Below, piece after piece: positions 1 through 9,628 of a DNA stretch of 56,562 bases (positions within the stretch are counted from its first letter, which is position 1; each line of letters starts with the position of its first letter). The position numbers were made by a program, and so were the translations under genes. Under the pieces are notes generated by a model that searched no databases, had not been told where the DNA came from, and was given only the letters and a program-made list of their open reading frames with translations. Origin of the DNA: Gemmataceae bacterium (GTDB taxonomy: Bacteria; Planctomycetota; Planctomycetia; Gemmatales; Gemmataceae); assembly GCA_019694755.1 (NCBI GenBank), contig JAIBBI010000018.1, positions 1 through 56,562 of the forward strand. Direction: 5' to 3'.

Positions 1-1783
1 TGAACGTGTCGGTGCCGCCGCCGCCCGCGAAGTCGAAGTTCTTGGTGAACGCCCCGCCGGTCCAGTCGAGGGTAAAGTTGTCGTTGCCCGCCCCGCCGTT
101 GACGACCACCTTGCCGGTGATCCCGGCGAGGGGCACGGTCAGCGTGCGCCCGTTGTTGGACAGCGTCCCGGCCGACGTGGCCGCGAAGCCGAACGCGGCG
201 TCGGTGAACACCAGATCGGTCCCGACGACCTTGGCCGACAGGTTGTTGGCGTTCGTCCCCGAATCGTCCAAAGTCAACGTGCCATTACTCAAGATCGCAG
301 ATGTGGTGCCTTGAACAGCGACGTCGGCCCACGCATTGCCGAACCGGATTTCGTCGACGCCGAACGCCGGGGTGGCCGCGCCGAAGTTGGCGGCCGTGAG
401 TTGCGCCATGCTGGTGATGTTGAAGCCGGTCAGCGACTGGCCGCCGGTCGGCTCCGCGCCGGTGCCGGTCGGGTTCCGCCACACGGTCACCTTGTCGGCA
501 TTGTTCGTCGTGCTGAAGTCAAACTTGATGACGAACAGTTCCGTCGTGCCGGGGCTGACGGCCCCGAGATCAACGCGGAAACCGTTGTCGTTAAACAGTC
601 GCAAGCCCCAGTTGTTGTTCCCGAAGTCTGTGCTGCTCTGGCCGAGTTGGAAGATCCGGTTGATGTCGCTGCCGATACCGGTCGAGTTGTAAAACTCGAC
701 GGCCCGGTACTGGGTGGCGTCGTTGGTCGGAAGGTTGACGAGGACTCGGGCGTAGAAGGAGGTGTTCGACGTGTTGTCGTAGGTCGCGCCCAGCACCCGA
801 CCGACGCGGCTGGTCTGATTGACATCAAGCCGACCGCCGGACGTGGCTAGGCCGGAGTAAGTCAGGCCGGTCGCGTTCACGGTCGAGTTGTTGTTGCTGT
901 TGAACCAGTTGCCCGTGAAGCCGGGAAGAGTCGGCGATGAGCCCGTTACGAGGTTGCCGGCAACGTATTCACCGTTAGCTGCTGTCGCGCCCGTATTAAA
1001 CGGGTCATTGGCAAAGGTCGTACCGACCGCGAAATCCGCCGTGCCGGGGATTGTCGGTGGCGTGGTATCGTTCGTTGTCCAGTTTGCAGAGTTATAGACA
1101 GTGGACCTGATCGATGCAGGGGATCCAACTACCGATGCAAAGTTCTTGAATACGGCGTTATCGATCTCTGGATTGAATCCGGCAAACGAATTCACTCCGT
1201 CCGTAAATGCTGTCGGTCGCGCAGACGTATTTGCGTCAAACGCATTAGCGTCCCAAACACCAATCCCGTTCATCTGGAAGCCGGTGATCCAGCTTGTGGA
1301 GCTACCTGTTGTAGGTCGGTTTCCAAATCCACCGTTGTAGATCAAAATCGAGTCGCCGCCAACCGACAGTTCAGGCCGATCCGATCCGCCAGCCACCGCA
1401 GATATTCCGTTGGAATATGTGCCGGCAGTGAAGTCCAACGAAATCTGTGTGCCGGCAGGGATAAACGAGTTAATCTGAAACGTCGTCTCGCCTTCGCCGG
1501 TCCCGCGAAACCCTGTCTGCGCAGCGAGCCAGCCCTCATCTGTAACTGTGAATTGGGTTCCTGAATCAACGTCGCGCAACAACAAGATCGAAACCTTGTC
1601 CGGGTCGTCGGATGTATACCCGGTGACGACCATGTCACCCAGGCCGAGATTCACGGTGGGGGTGACGCGGTCTTCCAGAGGACTCATGCTCTGGGCGAGC
1701 ATGTGCTGCCGAAACTTCCAGGTGGTGCCGAACTTGTTTTCCGTGACTTTGCGGAACCAGCGGGTGAGAGTCGACAGACACAT
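1..1783 (-). CDS. Large secreted surface protein, 3' end beyond the window
   Basis: The reading frame is open from an ATG at 1783 leftward off the edge, so the C-terminus is missing. The N-terminus has a basic/aromatic stretch (MCLSTLTRWFRKVTE) and then SPLEDRVTPT around residue 33, a form of the LExRxxPA motif that opens many Gemmata-group exported proteins. Residues about 42-300 look like a lamin-tail or similar beta domain (GYTSDDPDKVSILLLRDVD). A concanavalin/LamG-like stretch follows, then Gly/Asp/Asn-rich sequence (GGAGNDNFTLDWTGG) typical of repetitive extracellular beta-helices. In-frame ATGs at 1702 and 1687 would cut into the N-terminal motif, so I prefer 1783. The function is unknown; cell-surface or matrix location is inferred. 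Confidence 0.8.
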   Translation of the reverse strand, partial: MCLSTLTRWFRKVTENKFGTTWKFRQHMLAQSMSPLEDRVTPTVNLGLGDMVVTGYTSDDPDKVSILLLRDVDSGTQFTVTDEGWLAAQTGFRGTGEGETTFQINSFIPAGTQISLDFTAGTYSNGISAVAGGSDRPELSVGGDSILIYNGGFGNRPTTGSSTSWITGFQMNGIGVWDANAFDANTSARPTAFTDGVNSFAGFNPEIDNAVFKNFASVVGSPASIRSTVYNSANWTTNDTTPPTIPGTADFAVGTTFANDPFNTGATAANGEYVAGNLVTGSSPTLPGFTGNWFNSNNNSTVNATGLTYSGLATSGGRLDVNQTSRVGRVLGATYDNTSNTSFYARVLVNLPTNDATQYRAVEFYNSTGIGSDINRIFQLGQSSTDFGNNNWGLRLFNDNGFRVDLGAVSPGTTELFVIKFDFSTTNNADKVTVWRNPTGTGAEPTGGQSLTGFNITSMAQLTAANFGAATPAFGVDEIRFGNAWADVAVQGTTSAILSNGTLTLDDSGTNANNLSAKVVGTDLVFTDAAFGFAATSAGTLSNNGRTLTVPLAGITGKVVVNGGAGNDNFTLDWTGGAFTKNFDFAGGGGTDTF

Positions 1784-2359
1784 AGACGGATCTCGGTATG
1801 CGACGGCGCGGCGAATGACGGCCTTTCGATGCACGCCATCGAAACGCCGAATAAACGGGGCAATGCCGTCTCGAACAGGTTGTGGGCAATCCGCCGGTGG
1901 TGGACCGGCTTGGGGGCTCTCTTCTTCGAGTTACTGCGGGTCGGGATGTACTCTCCGCGCAGAATCCGCGCGGGGAGGACAAGTGGCGGTTATTGTGTAC
2001 TACCGATCCTGAGAATGCAACCGCCCGCCCAGAAAAATCCCGAAAAAGTACTTGTGGGTCTTTCTCGACCGTGGCAAAGGCAAAACAGATTCACACCGTC
2101 TCCCGACCTGCATTTCTTGACACAGTTGATTCGACCACAGCTACCTCGCCTCTACTGGCCTCCCCCGGCCCTGACCATTACCCACAAGTCCGCGATTTAC
2201 CCATTCGGCACCTCGGGGAGGCGCTGATCGGCGCGACGTGTGTCTCGCTGGATGGGTCAATACTTCGATGGGATCGGGTGCGATTGGTGCGTGCCGTGAG
2301 GCCCACGACGTATCGGGGGCAGGAAACGGAATTGCCAGCGATAGCGGATTCCTGATTGG
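1784..2359. other. Gene-poor intergenic stretch
   Basis: This stretch separates the 5' end of the surface-protein gene from the 3' end of the second kinase gene, both on the minus strand. I see no convincing gene on either strand. An imperfect GC-rich inverted repeat (CTCCGCGC ... GCGCGGGGAG) lies near 1951-1978. It must hold the promoter of the gene starting at 1783, but I cannot pick a clear -35/-10 pair. Confidence 0.5.
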
Positions 2360-5300
2360 CTATTGGCCCGATTTGCGGCCAGCGGCGCGCATCAACTCCA
2401 GTTCCTTGCGCCATTTCGCGGCCTCTTCTTTCCGGTCCGTGGCGTCATAGAGCTGTGCGATTCGTTCCACGGCCTCCGGCAGCCGCTCCTTCCCTTGCGG
2501 CGGAATCGTCGCTTCGCGTTTTTTCATTCCCTCGTACCCGGCCAGAAGCAGTGGCTCCGCCTCGGCATACTTCTTCTGGCCGAGCAGGATGGCCCCCGCC
2601 ATCGCCTTCGTGTTGAATGTCGTCCAGGCATCGGGCTGGAACTTCTCCCGAATCGTCAGGCTCTCCCGGCAGATGGGATCCGCTTCGTCCCACGCCTTCA
2701 TCTGGATCAGCGCCATCGCGATCTGTGCGAGCGCGCCTGCACGCTGGGGGCTTTCGTCGGGCAATGCCTGGTCGACACCGTTCAGCATGTTTTGGATGAG
2801 CGAGCGGGCCTTGGCCTTCTTGCCTGCGCGGACACATGTCTCGAGCAATTCCAGGTTGGCGTACTGGAGCCTCGGGTATCTCGCGCTGGCCTCGGCCCCC
2901 TCTTCCAACAATCTGATTGCGTCGTCGAATCGCCCGGCGTCGCGGTAGTTCACGCCAAGGTTGACTACAGTTGTTTGCGTCGCCATCGCATCCCGGCCCA
3001 ACCGTTTCTCCTGGAGCTTCAGCGTCTCCTCAAAGAGCGGGATGGACTTGTCCAGCCGTTTGATCGACCAGTACCCGGAGGCCAGATTGTTCATGCCGTC
3101 CAGGGTTTCCGGATGTTCGGCTCCGAGAGTTTCCTTTCGCACCCGGAGAATCTCTTCAAACAGTGGAAGGGCGCGATCCATCTTGCGGAGATCGCGGCAG
3201 GCGATCGCGTAGTCGGTGAGATACTTCAGCGTCGTGGCGTGGGTCGCGCCCAGCTTTGCCTGGCTTTGCTTCACGACTTCATCCAGGATCGGCAGCGCAC
3301 GGTCCATTTTCTCGAGCCGCCGGCATACGCTCATCAGGCTGTCGATCTGACTCCTCGTCAGCGGGTTGCCCGGTCCGACCGTGGCCAGTCGTCGCAGGGC
3401 GGCCTCTTCGAGGAGCGGGAGCGCCTTTTCGGGGTGCCCCATCTTATGATGAGCCCCGGCGAGATTGGTCAGAAGGTTGATCGTCAGCGGGTGATCCGGG
3501 CCGAGCTTGGCCTTCTGCAGGCGATACGCGTCCTCCTGGGTCGCCAGGGCCTCGGGCAGCCGGTCCAACTTGCGGTAGATGCCGCCGAGGTTGTTCAGAG
3601 TCGTCAGGGTTACCGGGTGATCGTGACCGAGTTTGAGCCGAAGCAGCTTCAGGGACTCCTCGGTCAGACTCAATGCACGATCCAGCTTGTTCTGGCTCAG
3701 GTACACGCCGCCGAGGTTGTTCATGACCAGCGCGGTATCCGTGTTCTCCGTACCCAGACGGGACTTGGCCAACTGGAGTGCGGATTCGTAAAGCTCCGCC
3801 GCCTCCTTCAGCTTCTCGGCATCGTGGTAGCAGCTTGCGAGGTTGTTCATGGCGGTCAGCATGTCGGACGGCGTCGTATCGGGTTGGGTCCGCATCACGC
3901 GGAGGACTTCCTCGAACAGCGGCATGGCATCGGCAGTCCGGCGAAGGTCCTTGTAACACACGCCGAGGTTGCCGATGGTTCGAACCGTGAGCGGATCCTC
4001 TTTTCCGAGCGTCACCTTCATGCGTGGGACGGTTTCCTCGAAGAGCGCAACTGCATCGTTGAGTTTGCCCACGGCCGACAGGCCGTGGGCCAGGTTGCTC
4101 TGGCAGCGCAGCGTTTCACGGTGGTCGGGGCCCTTGTCCTTCAGCCAGGCGTCGCGGGATTTCTCGATCAACGGGAGCGCCTTGTCAGCAGCGCCGAGGC
4201 CGATCAGCGACAGGCCGAGCGTCTGCTGCGTGTTGGCCACGAGGAGCGGATCACCGATCGCGTCGCCCTGAATCTGGGTGATCGCGCTATCGAGTTTGTC
4301 GAGAAGAATGACGCGGAGCGGCCGCTCCTCTTTCACGACTTCGTTCGGGTCGAGCGTGCGGAAGATGGACCCGAGCACGTCGTTGGCTTTCTCGATCTGG
4401 ACGAGGCGGCGCTGTGCCTGTTCGTTGGCGAGGCGTTCGCCCTCGGCCCGCCGACTCTCGGCCTCACGTGCGTTCATGGCCTGGACCATGCCGATACTTG
4501 TCCCCACAACACCGGCCACAAGCGCGGTCAGGACGAGTCCGGCGGCGACAACCTGCCCTTTGTTCCTCCGGACGAACTTCCGGAACCGGTACGCCGAACT
4601 GGGCGGCCGGGCTTCGACCGGTTCATCCGCGAGGAATCGCTGAATGTCCCGGGCCAGGCCGTTGGCGGTCTCGTAGCGGCGGTCGCGCTGCTTCTCGAGG
4701 CACTTCATGACGACCCAGTCGAGTTCGCCGCGCAGGATCGACATGAGTTGCCGGGGCTCGGTCTGTCGGAGTGCGGCGAGCGACGGCGCGGCGTCACTGG
4801 TCGAGAGCCGGGTCGACGGCTTGGACGGCTCGACCTCCTGGATCATCCGGATCATCTCGACGAGTGCCGCCTTCTTCAGGCGGTTGGCATCGATGGGGCG
4901 CAATCCCGTCAGCAACTCGTACAGCACCACCCCCAGCGAGTAGATGTCGGACCGCGTGTCGACATCGTCGCCGGAGTGCCCCGCCTGTTCGGGCGACATG
5001 TACTCAAGCGTTCCGACGACGGCGCCGAAGGCGGTGGACATCGATTCGTCGGTGAGCTTGCCGGCCGTCGCCTTGGCGACGCCGAAGTCGATCACTTTCG
5101 GCGTCGGCCGACCGTCGATCATGGTGACGAGGATGTTCGACGGCTTCAAATCGCGGTGGACGATGCCTTTCTGATGGGCATGCTGTACGGCCTGGCAGAT
5201 GGGAACGAACAACTCCAGCCGTTGCCGGGCCGTCAGTTTCGCCTCGTCGCAGAATTTCGTGAGCGGCAAACCGTTCACCATTTCCATGACGAAGTACGGC

Positions 5301-5698
5301 CGACGGTCGTCGGTCATGCCGCCGTCGAGCACTCGGGCGATATTCGGGTGATCCATCAGGGCCAGCGCCTGCCGTTCGGCTTCGAACCGCTGCAGAACCG
5401 CCTTGCTGTCCATGCCGGCCTTGATGAGCTTCAGCGCGACACGCCGCCTCACCGGCTCCGATTGTTGGGCCACCCAGACCTCGCCCATGCCGCCTTCGCC
5501 GATCTGTTCCAGGAGCGCGTATCGGCCGTCGATGACCATCCCGGAGACGCCGGCCACCTGAAAATCCGAGGTGGCGCCGCGTCCGTCGTCGTTCGGGTCG
5601 GGCGTGAATTCCCCCGTGGCCGCGGACGGCTCGGCGGCGGCCGCTCGATCGGCCGGCGATTCAGACTGGGCGGTCTGTAGACGGGACTCGTCGGTCAT
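2360..5698 (-). CDS. Membrane Ser/Thr protein kinase with long TPR tail (1112 aa)
   Basis: A Hanks-type kinase domain occupies residues about 60-350. It shows the glycine loop IGEGGMGEVW, the VALK lysine, catalytic HRDLKPSNIL, DFGVAKA and MSPEQAG. One transmembrane segment follows near 385-405 (VAAGLVLTALVAGVVGTSIG). The rest, about 490-1090, is a run of kinesin-light-chain-like TPR repeats (for example NNLGGVYLSQNKLDRALSL). The kinase would be cytoplasmic and the TPR part on the other side of the membrane. The start overlaps the stop of the upstream kinase gene by 4 nt (ATGA), indicating translational coupling, and an ECF sigma gene leads the operon. Such sets are common in Gemmata-group genomes. 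The ligand and target are unknown. Confidence 0.93.
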   Translation of the reverse strand: MTDESRLQTAQSESPADRAAAAEPSAATGEFTPDPNDDGRGATSDFQVAGVSGMVIDGRYALLEQIGEGGMGEVWVAQQSEPVRRRVALKLIKAGMDSKAVLQRFEAERQALALMDHPNIARVLDGGMTDDRRPYFVMEMVNGLPLTKFCDEAKLTARQRLELFVPICQAVQHAHQKGIVHRDLKPSNILVTMIDGRPTPKVIDFGVAKATAGKLTDESMSTAFGAVVGTLEYMSPEQAGHSGDDVDTRSDIYSLGVVLYELLTGLRPIDANRLKKAALVEMIRMIQEVEPSKPSTRLSTSDAAPSLAALRQTEPRQLMSILRGELDWVVMKCLEKQRDRRYETANGLARDIQRFLADEPVEARPPSSAYRFRKFVRRNKGQVVAAGLVLTALVAGVVGTSIGMVQAMNAREAESRRAEGERLANEQAQRRLVQIEKANDVLGSIFRTLDPNEVVKEERPLRVILLDKLDSAITQIQGDAIGDPLLVANTQQTLGLSLIGLGAADKALPLIEKSRDAWLKDKGPDHRETLRCQSNLAHGLSAVGKLNDAVALFEETVPRMKVTLGKEDPLTVRTIGNLGVCYKDLRRTADAMPLFEEVLRVMRTQPDTTPSDMLTAMNNLASCYHDAEKLKEAAELYESALQLAKSRLGTENTDTALVMNNLGGVYLSQNKLDRALSLTEESLKLLRLKLGHDHPVTLTTLNNLGGIYRKLDRLPEALATQEDAYRLQKAKLGPDHPLTINLLTNLAGAHHKMGHPEKALPLLEEAALRRLATVGPGNPLTRSQIDSLMSVCRRLEKMDRALPILDEVVKQSQAKLGATHATTLKYLTDYAIACRDLRKMDRALPLFEEILRVRKETLGAEHPETLDGMNNLASGYWSIKRLDKSIPLFEETLKLQEKRLGRDAMATQTTVVNLGVNYRDAGRFDDAIRLLEEGAEASARYPRLQYANLELLETCVRAGKKAKARSLIQNMLNGVDQALPDESPQRAGALAQIAMALIQMKAWDEADPICRESLTIREKFQPDAWTTFNTKAMAGAILLGQKKYAEAEPLLLAGYEGMKKREATIPPQGKERLPEAVERIAQLYDATDRKEEAAKWRKELELMRAAGRKSGQ

Positions 5699-8600
5699 GG
5701 CTTGGATTCCGCGCGCGGCTTCGTCCGAAGGTCGTCGACGAGTTTCTTGAAATCGTCGCGGGTGCGGAGCCGCTCAAAGTCGGGGTTGGAGAGGAGATTG
5801 CCGATCTTGCTGTATCCGGCGTCTACGGCCTGACGCAGGGCGGTGAGCGACCGATCGGCTTCATTCGGGTCGTTGACGACTTCGGCCAGTAGCGCATGGC
5901 AGCAGGCCAGATCGTAGCGGGCGTCTAGATTCAACGCGGTAATCGCCCGGCGGATGTTGATCGCCTGCCGGAGTGGCTCGACAGCCTCGGCCGGGCGACC
6001 GGCACGTTGGAGCGCGCGACCGAGTCCCGTCAGCGCGAACGCCAGTCCGCCTTTGTAGTCGGTGACTTGCGGATGCTCGCGGACCAGCCGTTCATGAATC
6101 TCCGCGCTTTCGCGGTAACGGGTGATCGCCGCCTCGAATCGGCCGGCGTTGGTGTCCATGCTTCCGAGGTTGGAGAGACTCAGGGCGACGCCGCGCCGCC
6201 AGCCCGGGTTTCCCGGCTCCGCGCCGGCCAGCGCGCGGCGGAGTGAAAGCGCCGCGTCGTGCTGGGTCGCCGCCTCGGCCGACCGGTTCAGGAGCATCAG
6301 GAGGTTGGCGAAGTTGTTGTGCGTGCTTGCCAGATCGCTGCGGTAGTCGGTCACGGAAGGATTCTCATCAACGAGCACCCGGCGAACGGCCAGGGCCGCG
6401 CGGTGCGCCGCCTCCGACGCCTCGTACTTTCCAGCCGCCGAATAGAAACTGCCAAGATTGTGATGCGATTGGCCCAGTCGGCTGCGGAATTCCGTGACGG
6501 CCGGATTCTCCCGGGTCAGCTTCTCGTAAATCGCCATCGCCGCACGATACTCCGCTTCCGCCTCGGCCGGCCGACCCGTACGCGACAGGAGAAGTCCGAG
6601 GCTGTTGCGGGTGAATGCCAGACTGTTCCGGTAAGCAATCGAGGTCGGGTTTTCTTCGACGAGTTTTTGTTGGATGACCAGCGCAGCCCGGTACTCGGCT
6701 TCCGCCTCCGATACCTTCCCGGTTTGGAAGTGAAGGAGGCCCATTCGAACGAGCGCGTCGGCCTCGTCGCGCCGGGCCTGATTCGGTGGTCCCGGAACGG
6801 TCGCTGCGACATTCTGATCGGCTTGCGCCAGTTTGAGTACGGCGAGGGCGTCGGTGCTCTTGCCCAGCTTGGTCAGTAGCCAGCCCAGTCTCAGTCGGCA
6901 GTTACCCAGGGCGGCGCGGACCGTCGGGTCGCCAGCGTCCAACGACGCGAGCAAGGTCTCCGATTGGCGAAACGTTGCCAGTGCCTCGTCGGTCTTCCCG
7001 GCCAGTTCCAGAACGGACGCCAGCGCCGTCAAACTTCGGCCGACGTCCGCCCGGATCGTGGCATCCGCCTCCGGTTCGGCCGCGAGCGCCTGACGTGCCG
7101 CCAGGACGCCCCGATGCGTGGCCAGGGCGTCCTCGATCCGGCCGACCTTGACTGTCAACTCGGCTAGTTCGAAGTTGGATTGGGCCAGTGCACGCCGCGA
7201 TGCGACATCCGATTCCGTGCCCAGCATGGCGGAAAGCCGACCGTAAAAGTCGCTCGCCCCGCGCAGGAGGCGGTCGCGAAGGTCCTTGAAGGCTTCCTGT
7301 TTGAGCAGGAAATCCTCGCTGACGCCGGTGTGAAACGTCTTGATGGCGTCGACGGCCAAAGCGTATCGCTGGTCGACGCGCGCGTTGGCGCGAACCAGCT
7401 CGGCATTGGCCTGCCGGGCACGGTACAGACCCCAGGAAGTCCCCGTGATACCGCCCAGTAACGCGGCCAGCACCAGCCCCGTGGCGAACGCCTGGCCCTT
7501 GTGCCGGCGAATGAACTTCCGGAAGCGATAGGTCGCGCTGGGCGGGCGAGCCTCCACCGGTTCATCGGCCAGATAGCGTTGAATGTCGCGGGCCAATCCG
7601 TTGGCCGTCTCATACCGGCGGTCGCGCTGCTTTTCCAGGCACTTCATGACCACCCAGTCGAGCTCGCCGCGCAGGATCGCCATCAGCCGCCGCGGCTCGG
7701 TCTGTCGCAATGCCGCCATCGATGGCAGCGACGCGTCGCTCGACAGCCGCGTACTCGGCTTTGACGGCTCCTCTTCCTGAATGATGCGCACCATTTCCGT
7801 CATCGCGGCTTTGCGGAGCCGCACGGTGTCGATGGGGCGGAGCCCCGTCAGCAGTTCGTAGAGCAATACCCCCAGCGAATAGATGTCTGCACGCGTGTCG
7901 ATGTCGTCTCCGGAATAGCCCGCCTGCTCGGGGGCCATGTATTCAAAGGTCCCGACGACGGAGCCGAAGCCGGTGACCAGGGATTCATCGATCATGTGGC
8001 CGCCGACGGCCTTGGCTACGCCGAAGTCGATGACTTTCGGCGTGGGCTTGCCGTCGACAACAGTGACGAGGATGTTCGAGGGTTTCAGGTCACGGTGTAC
8101 GATCCCCTTCTGATGGGCGTGCTGCACTGCCTGGCAGATGGGGACGAACAGTTCCAGCCGTTGCCGGGGCGTCAGTTTCGCCTCGTCGCAGAACTTCGTG
8201 AGCGGCAGACCGTTCACCAGTTCCATGACGAAGTACGGCCGGCGGTCGCCGGTCATACCGCCGTCGAACACCCGGGCGATGTTCGGGTGATCCATGAGTG
8301 CAAGCGCCAACCGCTCGACGTCGAAGCGCTTCAGCACGGCACGGGTGTCCATGCCGGCTTTGATGAGCTTGAGTGCGACTTTGCGTTTGACGGGTTCGGA
8401 CTGTCGGGCGATCCACACCTCGCCCATGCCGCCTTCGCCGATCCTCTCGATGAGGGTGTATCGGCCGTCGATGACCGTGCCGGCCTCCGTGGCAATCCGG
8501 CCATCAGTAATTGAAGCCGGTTCTCCATTCCCGCCGGGCTCCGGTGTGAACTCGCCCGTCGCGCCCGGCGGGGCTGCCACCGGCGGAAGGTCCTCCGAGT

Positions 8601-8748
8601 CGTCGTGAGCGCGGAGCAGCGCCTCGGCCCGGCGGCGCAATTCGGTGTCGCCGGCACACAGCCGGTCAAGGACCCCGGACCGCTCGGCCGGCGCCAACGA
8701 CGCGGCCTCGGCGAATATTGCCTGCAGCTTTTGTTCATCAATCGCCAT
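5695..8748 (-). CDS. Membrane Ser/Thr protein kinase with TPR tail (1017 aa)
   Basis: Same architecture as the next gene: a short N-terminal helical segment (residues 1-50, MAIDEQKLQAIFAEA), a kinase domain about 102-370 with IGEGGMGEVW, VALKLIKAG, HRDLKPSNIL, DFGVAKA and MAPEQAG, one transmembrane helix about 418-436, and a C-terminal TPR array. The kinase halves of the two proteins are nearly alike but the tails differ, so they look like tandem duplicates with different sensing or scaffold parts. I chose the ATG at 8748 because CCGGAAG lies just upstream. An in-frame ATG at 8781 would add 11 residues with no good ribosome site. The gene begins 76 nt after the sigma factor stop. Confidence 0.92.
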   Translation of the reverse strand: MAIDEQKLQAIFAEAASLAPAERSGVLDRLCAGDTELRRRAEALLRAHDDSEDLPPVAAPPGATGEFTPEPGGNGEPASITDGRIATEAGTVIDGRYTLIERIGEGGMGEVWIARQSEPVKRKVALKLIKAGMDTRAVLKRFDVERLALALMDHPNIARVFDGGMTGDRRPYFVMELVNGLPLTKFCDEAKLTPRQRLELFVPICQAVQHAHQKGIVHRDLKPSNILVTVVDGKPTPKVIDFGVAKAVGGHMIDESLVTGFGSVVGTFEYMAPEQAGYSGDDIDTRADIYSLGVLLYELLTGLRPIDTVRLRKAAMTEMVRIIQEEEPSKPSTRLSSDASLPSMAALRQTEPRRLMAILRGELDWVVMKCLEKQRDRRYETANGLARDIQRYLADEPVEARPPSATYRFRKFIRRHKGQAFATGLVLAALLGGITGTSWGLYRARQANAELVRANARVDQRYALAVDAIKTFHTGVSEDFLLKQEAFKDLRDRLLRGASDFYGRLSAMLGTESDVASRRALAQSNFELAELTVKVGRIEDALATHRGVLAARQALAAEPEADATIRADVGRSLTALASVLELAGKTDEALATFRQSETLLASLDAGDPTVRAALGNCRLRLGWLLTKLGKSTDALAVLKLAQADQNVAATVPGPPNQARRDEADALVRMGLLHFQTGKVSEAEAEYRAALVIQQKLVEENPTSIAYRNSLAFTRNSLGLLLSRTGRPAEAEAEYRAAMAIYEKLTRENPAVTEFRSRLGQSHHNLGSFYSAAGKYEASEAAHRAALAVRRVLVDENPSVTDYRSDLASTHNNFANLLMLLNRSAEAATQHDAALSLRRALAGAEPGNPGWRRGVALSLSNLGSMDTNAGRFEAAITRYRESAEIHERLVREHPQVTDYKGGLAFALTGLGRALQRAGRPAEAVEPLRQAINIRRAITALNLDARYDLACCHALLAEVVNDPNEADRSLTALRQAVDAGYSKIGNLLSNPDFERLRTRDDFKKLVDDLRTKPRAESKP

Positions 8749-8824
8749 GGTGACTTCCGGGGCGTAGGCCCACCCAATCATGCGTAAAAGCAGAGGCGAC
8801 CTGTCGAAGAAAGCGGGAGAAAAA

Positions 8825-9367
8825 TCAGAAATCCCGCAAGGCGGCCTTGAGCCACGCCCGGGCGAAAGTCCATTTCAGCCGCACCTCGTAGACGGTCGTA
8901 TCGAGCACGGCCGCAACCTGGTTCTGCGGCAGGCCGGCGAAATGATGCAATTCGACGACCCGGGCTGCCAACGGGTCATTGGCCGCGAGTTGCGTTAGCG
9001 CCTCGTCCAATGCGACGACGGCCTCGTCGGCATCGGGGGCCGCCACGTCGGTTTGCGGTACGCGCTGAGCTGAGCCGCCCCGCTTCGCACTGAGCTTTCT
9101 TCGGGCGTTGTCGACAAGCACCCGCCGCATCGCCTCGCCGGCGGCGGCGAAAAAGTGCCCTCGGCCTTCAAATTGCTGGTCACCCACCAGCCGCAGATAG
9201 GCCTCGTGGACCAGGGCCGTGGCATCCAGAGTGTGCCCGGGCGTTTCGGCAGCCATCTTCGCGGCAGCGAGTCGCCGCAGTTCGTCGTAGACCAGCGGAA
9301 ACAACTCCGCAGCCGCCTTGCGATCCCCCGTCTGTGCCGCTCGAATGAGTTGGGTCGCGTCCGACAT
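8825..9367 (-). CDS. ECF RNA polymerase sigma factor, planctomycete type (about 180 aa)
   Basis: This is a sigma-70 family ECF factor of the type found with planctomycete kinase operons. Region 2 reads ELFPLVYDELRRLAA and LVHEAYLRLVG; region 4 is visible as LAARVVELHHFAGLPQNQVA with a helix-turn-helix. I place the start at the ATG at 9367 (MSDATQLIRAAQTGD) because family members begin just before this segment. The frame stays open to 9472, but those extra 35 residues do not resemble the family. It leads the operon with the two kinases and may be activated by them, as proposed for similar pairs. The gene diverges from the surface-protein gene at 9629. Confidence 0.9.
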   Translation of the reverse strand: MSDATQLIRAAQTGDRKAAAELFPLVYDELRRLAAAKMAAETPGHTLDATALVHEAYLRLVGDQQFEGRGHFFAAAGEAMRRVLVDNARRKLSAKRGGSAQRVPQTDVAAPDADEAVVALDEALTQLAANDPLAARVVELHHFAGLPQNQVAAVLDTTVYEVRLKWTFARAWLKAALRDF

Positions 9368-9628
9368 TCTGCTGTCATACTCGCCGGCCGTCGGCATGCC
9401 ATCACAATTGCCCGGCCCGATACCTGCAATCTCCGGTCGGGCGTTGCCGGGGACGGGGAATCCACCACCCACTTCCTATCCCCACATTGAGATGGGCCGC
9501 CGTCGCCGGGACGCTACACTCCGCAAGTGGAATCCCGGGTCGAACCCGGATCTTGGCGGACCTTGAGTCGGCATTCGACTCCTCTCGATGTGGACGAGAT
9601 GAAGGGACCGTGAAGGAGGCCGACTGCC

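Noticed and set aside
2363-5680. A 1105-codon open frame on the plus strand opposite the second kinase gene
   Set aside because: It is the antisense shadow of GC-rich codons; the minus strand shows complete kinase and TPR motifs and the plus translation resembles nothing.
9534-9550. CCGGG-TCGAA-CCCGG resembling a tRNA T-arm
   Set aside because: The loop is 5 nt rather than 7, and no acceptor, anticodon or D arm can be drawn around it.
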